Below, in pieces: positions 27,661 to 35,406 of a stretch of DNA of 64,000 nt. Every line of letters starts with the position of its first letter. Within the stretch, counting starts at the first letter, position 1. The notes beneath the pieces were generated by a model, which was not told the DNA's origin, searched no databases, and saw only the letters and a list, made by a program, of their open reading frames with translations. The stretch covers positions 1,860,001 through 1,924,000 of the forward strand of contig OY969087.1 of NCBI GenBank assembly GCA_963697525.1. The letters run 5' to 3'. This stretch comes from Bradymonas sp963697525. GTDB lineage: Bacteria; Myxococcota_A; Bradymonadia; Bradymonadales; Bradymonadaceae. The position numbers and the translations under genes are program-made.

Positions 27661-27873
27661 TCAATCCTCGAGCGTGAAGCCCACGTCGATCTTGACCTGG
27701 TAGTGGGCGACCTGGCCGTCTTTGATGTGGCCGCGAAGCTCGTCGAGCTCGAACCAGCGCATATTGCGCACCGAGTCGCCGGCTTTTTTCAGGGCGCGGT
27801 TGATGGCTGCCTCGATGCTCTGGTTCGAGGAGCCGACGAGTTTGACGATTTTGTAGACGTGGTCGTCGGACAT
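27661..27873 (-). CDS. Dodecin (flavin-binding/storage protein)
   Basis: 70 residues from ATG 27873, with GGAGG 5 nt upstream. MSDDHVYKIVKLVGSSNQSIEAAINRALKKA and RWFELDELRGHI with VAHYQVKIDVGFTLE match the dodecin fold throughout; the Trp in RWFE stacks on the bound flavin. The dodecameric hollow sphere buffers riboflavin, FMN or CoA-type ligands in the cytosol. The longer frame to 28053 is overlapping nonsense. Confidence 0.95.
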   Translation of the reverse strand: MSDDHVYKIVKLVGSSNQSIEAAINRALKKAGDSVRNMRWFELDELRGHIKDGQVAHYQVKIDVGFTLED

Positions 27874-27940
27874 GCAATCCTCCCGTTGAATCAATTGGTA
27901 TGAATGCAGCGATGGGAAGCTAGGAGCACGGGCTGCGACA

Positions 27941-28900
27941 TCAACTGTGTTCTTCGAGCCACTGCTCGAGGCGCGGGTGTGGGCGGTCCTGGTCGCGCCA
28001 TTTTTGGGCCTGGCGGCCGAGGGCGGCGATGCGTCGGCGGCGGGCCTCCTCACGCCCGCCGCAGGCTTGCCACATGGCGTCGACCTCGGCGTCGCTCAGC
28101 CGGCGGTACTCGCCGGCGGCCAGCTCACCGTTCGCTCCATCGAGCGTGACCGGGCCGATGCGCGGGCGGTGCAGGTGCTCGAGGTGCAGCCCGGCGCGCC
28201 GGGCCATGCGCCGCACCATGCGGTGGCGCCCCTCGTCGACGACCACCGACACCAGGCTGTGGGCCTGGCCAGTGTCGACGACCTCGGCGCGAAGCGCCGT
28301 CGCCGGTGGCTTGCGGTCGCCGATGTCGATGCCCTCCTCGAGGCGGCGCAGGCGCTCGTCGCCGGGCTCCACCGGGCCGCGCACGCTCAGGTGGTACTCC
28401 TTTTCGACGTGAAACCGCTTGCGCAGCAGGCAGAAGCACAGGTCGCCGTCGTCGGTCAAAAGCAAAAAGCCGGTCGTGGGACGGTCGAGCCGGCCGACCG
28501 GAAAGACCGTCTTGGGCAGCTCGTCGAGCCAGGGCTCGAGCGTCTTTCGTCCGTGGGGGTCGTGGGTGGTAGTGATGACGCCCGCGGGCTTGTTCAGCGC
28601 GAAATAATGGCGCGCCGGGCTGGGCTCGACCACGCGCCCGTCGAGCAAGACCTTGTCCTCGTCGAAGATCAGGCTCCACAACTGGTAGTCGTCCGGCCAT
28701 CGCTCGAAGCCGCCCAGGGTGGGGCGCACCTCGATGCGCCCCTGCTCAAACGCCTGGTTGATGTCGTTTCGCGACAGGCTGGTGGCGTCGGCCAGGTATT
28801 TGTCGAGGCGCTTCGGGGTCTGCACGTGGCTTTCGGGGGTTTCGGAAGCTTTGCGGGTCGAATTTGAACCGGAACTTGCCGGTCGGTACAGTGGATTCAC
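27941..28900 (-). CDS. Pseudouridine synthase, RsuA/RluB/RluE/RluF family
   Basis: 319 residues. An S4-like RNA-binding segment (RLDKYLADATSLSRNDINQAF, about 31-51) precedes the catalytic domain, with YFALNKPAGVITTT and the catalytic Asp in PVGRLDRPTTGFLLLTDDG near 140-155. DEGRHRMVRRM near 228 is also typical of the family. It isomerises uridine to pseudouridine in rRNA; which site cannot be told. Basic C-terminal tail. GTG 28900 is the longest start and lacks a clear RBS; a downstream GTG near codon 26 is possible. Confidence 0.88.
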   Translation of the reverse strand: MNPLYRPASSGSNSTRKASETPESHVQTPKRLDKYLADATSLSRNDINQAFEQGRIEVRPTLGGFERWPDDYQLWSLIFDEDKVLLDGRVVEPSPARHYFALNKPAGVITTTHDPHGRKTLEPWLDELPKTVFPVGRLDRPTTGFLLLTDDGDLCFCLLRKRFHVEKEYHLSVRGPVEPGDERLRRLEEGIDIGDRKPPATALRAEVVDTGQAHSLVSVVVDEGRHRMVRRMARRAGLHLEHLHRPRIGPVTLDGANGELAAGEYRRLSDAEVDAMWQACGGREEARRRRIAALGRQAQKWRDQDRPHPRLEQWLEEHS

Positions 28901-28948
28901 TTGGTGAATAATTGAAAATTGAAAAATGTGAAATGCGGGGAGTAAAAA

Positions 28949-29404
28949 ATGAAGCGAAGTCGACTGTATTGGACATTGTCGATTCTAGCCGCGCTGGTCG
29001 TGCTCGCCGGGTGCGGGAGTGACAGCACTTGTTTTGACTGCGGGCAATGCGGATTTGCCGGGGGTCCGAGTACGACGAACTACCTCAACGCCTCGAGTGG
29101 GGTCGGCGGCGAGCAGCGCTACTTCCGTATCAATGGAAGGATCAAAGGCAAGTGTACGGCGGTGGAAGCGTTATATGAGGTGAAGGACGGGGATATCGTG
29201 CGCTTGGATACTTTCCCGCGCAACGTGGCCTGGGATCCGGCAGAAGGCCGCGTGACATATCCGGGGACGTCGGTGTCGGTGGTGGTCGACCAACAGGACG
29301 GCGCCGCCAGCCTCACGGCGACCTTTATGAATGGGGACCAGGCGTTCGCGACGCTCAACTGCAAGATCGCAGACCAGAAGTTCACGTGCGCCAAGTCCCA
29401 ATGA
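28949..29404 (+). CDS. Small lipoprotein of unknown function
   Basis: 151 residues. Signal sequence with lipobox LVVLAGC; the mature part starts CGSDSTCFDCGQCGFAGG with a dense cysteine cluster, then a beta-rich domain. GGGGAG lies about 7 nt before the ATG. No family recognised. It converges on the 4-oxalocrotonate decarboxylase gene 21 bp away. Confidence 0.8.
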   Translation: MKRSRLYWTLSILAALVVLAGCGSDSTCFDCGQCGFAGGPSTTNYLNASSGVGGEQRYFRINGRIKGKCTAVEALYEVKDGDIVRLDTFPRNVAWDPAEGRVTYPGTSVSVVVDQQDGAASLTATFMNGDQAFATLNCKIADQKFTCAKSQ

Positions 29405-29425
29405 GCCGACCTGGTCGGAGGTTCA

Positions 29426-30205
29426 TCAAGCAACGAAGACTTCCACGCTGCCCAGCCCGTCGACGTCGGCGCGCACGTGGTCGCCGGTGTCGACGTGCAC
29501 GGCGGCGGTGGCGGCGCCGGCCATAACCAGTTGACCTTTCTTTAGTTTTTCGCCGCGCCCGGCGAGCATGTTGGCGAGCTCGGCCAGTGCGTTGAGGGGG
29601 TGGTCGAGGATGGCGGCGCTGCTGCCGGTGTGGGCGACTTCGCCGTTGTGCTCGAGCACGATGCCGAGGTTTCCGAGCTCGATCGCGTCGGGAGACACGC
29701 GCTTGTTGCCCAGCACGATGGTCGACGACGAGGCGTTGTCGGCGACGACGTCGATGATGGTGAATTTGAAGTCGCGAAACCGGCTGTCGATGACCTCCAG
29801 CGCGGCGCATACCGAGTCCACCGCGTCGAGCGCCTGCGCGGGGGTGACCGGGCCTTGCAGGTCTTTGCCGAGCACGAAGCACACCTCCGGCTCGATGCGC
29901 GGATGGATGTAGTCGCCGCGGGCAATCTCGGCGCCGCTACCGGCGACCATGGTGTCGGTCAGATGCCCGTAGATGGGGCTGTGCACGCCCACCTGCTCCA
30001 TCTTGGCCTTGCTCGTCAGACCCATCTTCATGCCCACGAGCTCCTCGCCGCGCTCGATGCGCCGGGCGATGGAGGCGCGCTGGATGTCGTAGGCCTGCTC
30101 GAGGGTCATGTCCGGCTCTTCGGCCGTCAGCATGGTGATGGGAGTGACGGCCACGGCGGCGGCGTCGACGATCTCGGCAAAGTATTGGATGCGTTTGGGG
30201 TTCAT
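29426..30205 (-). CDS. dmpH: 4-oxalocrotonate decarboxylase (meta-cleavage pathway)
   Basis: 259 residues from ATG 30205 (GAGG 6 nt upstream; an ATG at 30217 is also in frame). VGMKMGLTSKAKMEQVGVHSPIYG and the metal-binding IEPEVCFVLGKDL place it with DmpH/XylI rather than the hydratase; the neighbouring 32487 gene supplies the hydratase. It decarboxylates 2-oxo-3-hexenedioate to 2-oxopent-4-enoate with Mg2+, usually in complex with the hydratase. Last gene of the lower meta pathway operon, separated from the aldolase gene by a large palindrome. Confidence 0.87.
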   Translation of the reverse strand: MNPKRIQYFAEIVDAAAVAVTPITMLTAEEPDMTLEQAYDIQRASIARRIERGEELVGMKMGLTSKAKMEQVGVHSPIYGHLTDTMVAGSGAEIARGDYIHPRIEPEVCFVLGKDLQGPVTPAQALDAVDSVCAALEVIDSRFRDFKFTIIDVVADNASSSTIVLGNKRVSPDAIELGNLGIVLEHNGEVAHTGSSAAILDHPLNALAELANMLAGRGEKLKKGQLVMAGAATAAVHVDTGDHVRADVDGLGSVEVFVA

Positions 30206-30235
30206 TTGGGGCCTCATGTTGGAACTTGGTTAGTT

Positions 30236-30440
30236 GTTGGGGACCCCCCTCAACCTCGCGCTGTGACTGCGCGCTCGGTAGCTCCCCCGGGGTGGGAGCA
30301 GCCGTGCGCCATCTTGCCACGCTTCTGGTTCGCGACGGAAAGCAACCACGCAGCTTTCCGCAGGGGGCTTCTTCCCCCCGGGGAAGTGCCTCGCGCGCGG
30401 TCACAGCGCGAGGCGATGGGGGTCCTCAAAAGCCAACCAC
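30236..30440. repeat. Large imperfect palindrome between dmpG and dmpH
   Basis: Left arm GGACCCCCCTCAACCTCGCGCTGTGAC... and right arm ...GTCACAGCGCGAGGCGATGGGGGTCC are near-complements over about 60 bp each, with inner CCCCCGGGG motifs. A single arm of the same family is at 23262-23350. It splits an operon and could fold into a stable mRNA stem. Confidence 0.85.
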
Positions 30441-30460
30441 GCTGCTTCGCGCACGGGTCT

Positions 30461-31465
30461 TCAACCTTTCGATTCAGCCAGATCCAACGCGACGTCGACG
30501 ATCATATCCTCCTGGCCGCCGATCATCTTGCGTTTGCCGAGCTCGACCAAGATGTCGCGCGAGTCGACGCCGTAGAGCTTTTCGGCTTTCTCGGTGTGCA
30601 GCAAAAACGACGAGTACACCCCGGCGTAGCCGAGCATCAGGGCGTTGCCGTCGGTCTGCACGGGGCGCTGTTGCAGCGGGCGAACGAGGTCGTCGGCACC
30701 GTCGATGAGCGGGTAGAGATCGAGGCCGTGGTCGACGCCCATGCGGTCGAGCACGGCGATGAGCGCCTCCAGCGGGCAGTTGCCCGCCCCGGCGCCCATG
30801 CCCGCCAGCGAGGCGTCGGCGCGGTCGGCGCCGGCTTCGATGGCGATGACGGTGTTGGCCACGCCCAGGCTCAGGTTGTTGTGGTTGTGGAAGCCGACCT
30901 GGCAGTCCAGCGCGTCCTTGAGCGCGGCGATGCGCTCGCGGGTCTCGTCCATCAAGAGCGCGCCCGCCGAGTCGGTCACGTACACGCAATGCGCGCCGTA
31001 GGACTCCATCAGCTTGGCCTGCTCGACGAGCTCGGCCGTCGGGATCATGTGGGCCATCATCAAAAAGCCCACCGTATCCAGGCCCTTGTCGCGCGAGTAC
31101 TCGATATGCTGGCGCGAGATGTCGGCTTCCGTGCAGTGGGTGGCGATGCGGATGGTGTCGATGCCGGCGTCGACGGCCATCTCGATATCCTCGACGGTGC
31201 CGATGCCCGGCAGCAGCAGCGCGGCGAGCTTGGCGTAGTCGAGCTCCTCGCGCACGGCCTCGAGGTACTCGCGCTCGGTGTGCGCCGAAAACCCGTAGTT
31301 GAACGAGTTGCCGTTGAGCCCGTCGCCGTGGCTGACCTCGACGATGTCGACCTTGGCCTCGTCGAGCTTGCGCGCGATGGCACGCATGTGCTCGACGGAG
31401 TATTGGTGCGACAGGGCGTGCATGCCGTCGCGCAGCGTCACGTCGTTGATGATGAGTTTGCTCAT
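30461..31465 (-). CDS. dmpG: 4-hydroxy-2-oxovalerate aldolase
   Basis: 334 residues of the DmpG/MhpE/BphI family. NDVTLRDGMHALSHQYS (8-24) carries the catalytic Arg and metal-binding Asp; the metal-binding histidines are in GFHNHNNLSLG. It cleaves 4-hydroxy-2-oxopentanoate to pyruvate and acetaldehyde, and channels acetaldehyde to the dehydrogenase with which it forms a complex. The dehydrogenase gene ends 1 bp upstream of the start, which fits tight co-expression. AGGGAGAG precedes the ATG. Confidence 0.95.
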   Translation of the reverse strand: MSKLIINDVTLRDGMHALSHQYSVEHMRAIARKLDEAKVDIVEVSHGDGLNGNSFNYGFSAHTEREYLEAVREELDYAKLAALLLPGIGTVEDIEMAVDAGIDTIRIATHCTEADISRQHIEYSRDKGLDTVGFLMMAHMIPTAELVEQAKLMESYGAHCVYVTDSAGALLMDETRERIAALKDALDCQVGFHNHNNLSLGVANTVIAIEAGADRADASLAGMGAGAGNCPLEALIAVLDRMGVDHGLDLYPLIDGADDLVRPLQQRPVQTDGNALMLGYAGVYSSFLLHTEKAEKLYGVDSRDILVELGKRKMIGGQEDMIVDVALDLAESKG

Positions 31466-31466
31466 T

Positions 31467-32387
31467 TTACTCTCCCTGTTCTGCGAGAAGCTCGCCCATG
31501 CGAAGCGCGGCGGAGGTCATGATGTCGAGGTTGCCCGCGTACTTCGGCAGGTAATCGCCCGCGCCCTCCACTTCGAGGAAGCAGGTGACCTTGGTGCCGA
31601 ACAACTCGCCTTCGCCGGGCACGCGCAGCGGCTCGTCGAGGAAGTCTTCGAAGACCGGGGGTTTGACCAGCCGGTAGCCGGGCACGTACTCGCTGACCTG
31701 GGCGACGACGTCGTCGATGGAGGCGCGAATGGCGTCGCGGTCGGCCTGGTCGCAGAAGGCGTAGACCGTGTCGCGCATGATCAGCGGCGGGTCGGCGGGG
31801 TTGAGGATAATGATCGCCTTGCCGCGTTTGGCCCCGCCGACCTCCTCGATGCCCCGGGCGGTCGTCTGGGTGAACTCGTCGATGTTGGCGCGGGTGCCCG
31901 GGCCGGCCGAGCGGCTGGAGATGGAGGCGACAATCTCGCCGTAGTGCACGGGGCTGACCTGGTTGATCGCCCATACGATGGGGATGGTCGCCTGGCCGCC
32001 GCAGGTCACCATATTGACGTTGTCGGCGTCGAGGTGCTCGCTCAAGTTGGCGATAGGCACCACATACGGCCCCACCGCCGCCGGCGTCAGGTCGACCGCG
32101 CGCTTTTTGTGCTCTTTCAAGATGGGCGCGTGCATCTCGTGGGCCTTGGCGCTGGTGGCGTCGAAGACCACCTCGACGCGCTCCCAGCACGAGTCGGCCA
32201 TCAGCCCCTCGATGCCCTCGTGGGTGGTCTGAACGCCCAGGCTTCGCGCGCGGGCCAGCCCGTCGGAGTCGGGGTCGATGCCCACGAGCATGTCCAGCTC
32301 GAGCGCGTCGGAGCGCTCCAAGATCTTGATCATCAGGTCGGTGCCGATATTGCCCGAGCCCAGGATTGCGACGTGCGTTTTTGCCAT
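31467..32387 (-). CDS. dmpF: Acetaldehyde dehydrogenase (acylating)
   Basis: 306 residues from ATG 32387 (AGGA upstream; the TTG at 32393 is less likely). VAILGSGNIGTDLMIKIL is the NAD-binding Rossmann loop. The catalytic cysteine is in VNMVTCGGQATIP, and the C-terminal half matches the DmpF/BphJ dimerisation domain. It converts acetaldehyde, NAD+ and CoA to acetyl-CoA, accepting acetaldehyde from the aldolase. The upstream hydratase gene is separated by a palindromic CACAGAGG element. Confidence 0.94.
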   Translation of the reverse strand: MAKTHVAILGSGNIGTDLMIKILERSDALELDMLVGIDPDSDGLARARSLGVQTTHEGIEGLMADSCWERVEVVFDATSAKAHEMHAPILKEHKKRAVDLTPAAVGPYVVPIANLSEHLDADNVNMVTCGGQATIPIVWAINQVSPVHYGEIVASISSRSAGPGTRANIDEFTQTTARGIEEVGGAKRGKAIIILNPADPPLIMRDTVYAFCDQADRDAIRASIDDVVAQVSEYVPGYRLVKPPVFEDFLDEPLRVPGEGELFGTKVTCFLEVEGAGDYLPKYAGNLDIMTSAALRMGELLAEQGE

Positions 32388-32401
32388 AACCAAATCCTAT
32401 T

Positions 32402-32484
32402 TTTCACCACAGAGGACACAGAGAGCACAGAGGAAAACAAAACAGAAGCAGTTCTCTGTGACCTCTGTGACCTCTGTGGTGAAT
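32402..32484. repeat. Palindromic element, TTCACCACAGAGG family
   Basis: TTCACCACAGAGG (32403-32415) and CCTCTGTGGTGAA (32471-32483) flank further ACACAGAG / CTCTGTG repeats. It lies inside the meta pathway operon between hydratase and dehydrogenase genes. Confidence 0.85.
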
Positions 32485-32486
32485 AC

Positions 32487-33263
32487 TTAGTCGAACGAGA
32501 CCCGCACCGACCCCACATGGGCGATGTCGGCGTCGAGCCAATCTCCGGGGGCGACGTCGGTGACCGGGCCGAGGGCGCCGGACAAAATGATCTGGCCGGG
32601 CTCCAGGGCGGTGTCGAACTCGCCGAGCTTGTTGGCCAGCCAGGCGACCGCGTGCAGCGGGTGGCCCAGGCAGGCGGCGCCGGCGCCGGTGGAGACCACG
32701 CGGCCCTTCTTTCGCAGGGTCATGCCCGTCAGGCGCAGGTCGCCGGCGGCGTCCAGGCGCACCGGCGTATTGCCCACCACGAACATGCCGCTGGAGGCGT
32801 TGTCGGCGATGGTGTCGGGGTATTCGATATCCCAATCGGCGATGCGCGAGGCGATGATCTCGATGGCCGGCAGGACGAAGTCGGTCGCCTGGATGACGTT
32901 GGCCGGGGTGACGCCGGGGCCGGCCAGGCGCTCTTTGAGCACGAAGGCGATCTCGGCCTCGGCGCGCGGCTGGAGCAAGTGCGAGGTGTCGACCCGGCCG
33001 CCGTCGTCGACGCTCATGTCGTCGAGTAGGCAGCCGAAGTCGGGCTCGTCGACGCCCAGCCAGTCCTGGATGGCGTGGCTGGTCAGCCCAATCTTTCGGC
33101 CCACCAGCCGCGCGCCAGCGGCGAGGCGCCGCTCGATATTGGCCTGTTGGACGGCGTAGGCCTGCTCGACGGTGATGGCGTCGTCCAGCGCGGTCAGCGG
33201 CTGGCAGGGCGTGCGCTCATCCTGGGCGGTGCGCAGCATGTCGGCGAAGTCAGCGGTGTCCAT
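32487..33263 (-). CDS. dmpE: 2-oxopent-4-enoate hydratase
   Basis: 258 residues of the hydratase/decarboxylase family. LVGRKIGLTSHAIQDWLGVDEPDFG and AEAEIAFVLKERLAG with ADNASSGMFVVG match DmpE/MhpD/BphH enzymes, which add water to 2-oxopent-4-enoate to give 4-hydroxy-2-oxovalerate. The Glu pair in AEAEIAF binds the metal. First catabolic gene of the operon; the small membrane protein gene lies 4 bp upstream. A fumarylacetoacetate-type or 2-oxohepta-diene substrate is possible, but the operon favours this call. Confidence 0.87.
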   Translation of the reverse strand: MDTADFADMLRTAQDERTPCQPLTALDDAITVEQAYAVQQANIERRLAAGARLVGRKIGLTSHAIQDWLGVDEPDFGCLLDDMSVDDGGRVDTSHLLQPRAEAEIAFVLKERLAGPGVTPANVIQATDFVLPAIEIIASRIADWDIEYPDTIADNASSGMFVVGNTPVRLDAAGDLRLTGMTLRKKGRVVSTGAGAACLGHPLHAVAWLANKLGEFDTALEPGQIILSGALGPVTDVAPGDWLDADIAHVGSVRVSFD

Positions 33264-33267
33264 GGGC

Positions 33268-33567
33268 TCAACCAGCCACAGCGAAGATGATCCAATAGGC
33301 GACGCCGAAGACGAACGCCGGGCCCGCCCACAGCGCGTTGGTGCGCGCGGTGAGCGCGGCCAGCACCAGCGTGGCGATCCCCAGCGGGGCGCTGACGAAG
33401 TCGACCCCCAGGGCCGCCGATTGGGCCAGGCCTCCGTCGGTCCACACTTCTACACCTAGCGAGGCCAGCGCGATCACACCGGTGCCGGCGGCCAGAAGCG
33501 CCAGAATCGCCGTCGGATTCGACGAAAATAGCCCCGGTGGCTTTTCTTTCTGCGTCTCACTCATCAT
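33268..33567 (-). CDS. Small multi-pass membrane protein
   Basis: 99 residues with three predicted helices (about 18-40, 55-72 and 80-98: NPTAILALLAAGTGVIALASL, LGIATLVLAALTA, FVFGVAYWIIFAVAG). GGAG lies 8 nt before the first of two adjacent ATGs. It is 4 bp from the hydratase gene, so probably in the same transcript. No family recognised; a link to substrate uptake is only a guess from position. Confidence 0.75.
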   Translation of the reverse strand: MMSETQKEKPPGLFSSNPTAILALLAAGTGVIALASLGVEVWTDGGLAQSAALGVDFVSAPLGIATLVLAALTARTNALWAGPAFVFGVAYWIIFAVAG

Positions 33568-33589
33568 GTGTCATCTCCACACCTAGACT

Positions 33590-33648
33590 TCTGAACCCCC
33601 AGACCCCTCCCTGGACCCCTGGACCCCTGGACCCCCGGACCCCTGCCT
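33590..33648. repeat. C-rich decamer array
   Basis: Six to seven units of CTGGACCCCT / CTGAACCCCC between the glycosyltransferase-like and small membrane protein genes. Here the sense strand of the following gene carries the G-rich version and a normal RBS follows. Confidence 0.85.
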
Positions 33649-33649
33649 A

Positions 33650-35188
33650 CTATACAAAAAACCGGTTGCTGTAAAACTTCTCGAAGCGCTTGAACGTCAC
33701 CGCCCCGAAGGTGTTGACCGCCACGCCCACCAGCACCAGTGCCTTGAACATACGGCTCAGGGGGCGTCGTCCCACCGCCAACAGCAACACCAGGTAGGGC
33801 GTGTAGTCCAGGCTGAACCGGTAGCCGAATTGGGCGTAGCCGGTGTTCTGGTAGAACAGCCCGGGGAGCGCGGTCACCACCACGGTCAGCCACAGCAGCC
33901 GGTACCAGAATTTGTCGGCGTCGGACTCGCGCGCCTCCGGCAAAAATAGGTAGAAGAACGCCGGCGTGGTCAGCAGCAGGCTCATGCCGTGGCGGCTGAC
34001 CACCACGTAGGGCGCGGTGGGCTGGAAGCGCGGCAAAAGCGTGAGCATCGCCGACAGGTTCTTGGACAAAAAGTGGATGTTGAACAGCCCATAGTCCTGG
34101 ATGCGCTTGAGCCCGCCGCTGGCCAGGTAGGTGTGGCCGAACTCGCCGAGGGACTCGAAGCGCACGTCGTTCATCCACAACAGCCCCAGGCCCACCGCCA
34201 GGCAGGGCGCGCAGAACCAGGCGAGTTTTTTGATGGCCTCGTCCCAGCCCTCCTGGCGAAGCTTGCCGCCCGGAAAGGCGATGAAGGCGAAGAAGAACAC
34301 CGACGTAAACAACAGCGGGGTGCGCGTGGCGAAGCCCAGCGCCAAGAAGATCCCCGCCAAGAGGGGGTGTTTGGCGTCGATCGCGCACAGGATGTACAGC
34401 AGCGTAAAGCTCACCCCCATGATCAAGGCGGTGAACCACACCTGGCCGAGCACCGCGCACCAGAAGTGCACCGAGCCAAAGCCGAAGAGCAGCGTGAGCC
34501 ACAGGTTGTCGTTTCGCCCGCGCCCGCTGCGCCCGCCGATGGCCATGCGCTTGAGCAGCAGGTACATCAGCATGACGTTGAGCGCGGCGAATAGCACCGT
34601 GAGCAACACGTCGTTGACGTGGTAGCCCCAGATCGCCGCCAGGGGCATCATCAAGAACGCCGGCCCCGGCGGAAACGACACGAAGTAGCGCTTCTTGCGG
34701 TCGTGGTAGCTGATCTGGGAGCGTTTGAGCACGTAGATCTTGCCGTCGAGGGTCTTGAAGCGGCCCTCGCCCTGCTTGTCCAGCCAGATGCCCTTGAAGT
34801 GCTCGCCGTCGCGCGTCTTCAGGTCCCACCAGCTCGCCCAGTCGTTGCGGTGGGGCGGATGGCGGTCGAGCTCGAAGGGGTATTTCCCCTCGCGCTTCTT
34901 GGCGGCCTCGTCGCTGAACTTGGCGGCCACCATCGTGTTCATGGTGTTGGCCAGGTAGATGAAGTGCGGGTCGGTCGAGGTATGGCCGATGCGCTTCCAG
35001 GCAAATAGCGAGAACACCGCCGCCGACACGACGAAGATGATCAGCGGCAAGACCCAGGCGCGCTGGCAAAACCGGCGGCGAAAGAAGGCCAGCAGCGATT
35101 CGTCGTCGCCGCGCTCGGAGACCAGAGTATGGTCGGCGGCGGGCTCGGCTTTCGCGAGTCGGTATGGGGTACCCGGTTGGTGGAGCAT
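33650..35188 (-). CDS. Polytopic membrane protein, probable GT39/PMT-like glycosyltransferase
   Basis: 512 residues from ATG 35188 (a TTG at 35227 is in frame; neither has a clear RBS). After a polar start, a first helix (about 44-64: VLPLIIFVVSAAVFSLFAW) is followed by DPHFIYLANTM and a soluble stretch (about 85-155), then many helices. The architecture resembles polyprenyl-phosphate-sugar-dependent glycosyltransferases, but the classical acidic loop motif is not obvious, so the call is tentative. C-terminal end lies in the membrane (RFEKFYSNRFFV). Expressed singly; its target could be a lipid or cell-surface glycan. Confidence 0.65.
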   Translation of the reverse strand: MLHQPGTPYRLAKAEPAADHTLVSERGDDESLLAFFRRRFCQRAWVLPLIIFVVSAAVFSLFAWKRIGHTSTDPHFIYLANTMNTMVAAKFSDEAAKKREGKYPFELDRHPPHRNDWASWWDLKTRDGEHFKGIWLDKQGEGRFKTLDGKIYVLKRSQISYHDRKKRYFVSFPPGPAFLMMPLAAIWGYHVNDVLLTVLFAALNVMLMYLLLKRMAIGGRSGRGRNDNLWLTLLFGFGSVHFWCAVLGQVWFTALIMGVSFTLLYILCAIDAKHPLLAGIFLALGFATRTPLLFTSVFFFAFIAFPGGKLRQEGWDEAIKKLAWFCAPCLAVGLGLLWMNDVRFESLGEFGHTYLASGGLKRIQDYGLFNIHFLSKNLSAMLTLLPRFQPTAPYVVVSRHGMSLLLTTPAFFYLFLPEARESDADKFWYRLLWLTVVVTALPGLFYQNTGYAQFGYRFSLDYTPYLVLLLAVGRRPLSRMFKALVLVGVAVNTFGAVTFKRFEKFYSNRFFV

Positions 35189-35299
35189 GTGCTGAGTGCG
35201 GCAGGTAGGTTGGTCAAACTTCCGCAAGAATCGGCCGGATTGTATGCAGGGTCGACGACAAAAGTCTATAGTGTCGCGGCCGTCTGCGATTGAATTGCG

Positions 35300-35372
35300 C
35301 GGGCCATTCGGCTAATGATGGCCTGTAAAGCGTATCAGTGACACCTGTTTAACGTACTAATGACACCAAAGC
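35300..35372. repeat. Direct repeat CGTAnnA(A/G)TGACACC in an IS-end-like stretch
   Basis: CGTATCAGTGACACC and CGTACTAATGACACC lie 20-25 bp apart upstream of the RCC1 gene, with no gene nearby. This looks like a remnant of a mobile element end, but no transposase adjoins. Confidence 0.35.
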
Positions 35373-35406
35373 GGGTAGTTTCGTGGGTGGTTATGGGTCA
35401 AAACGA

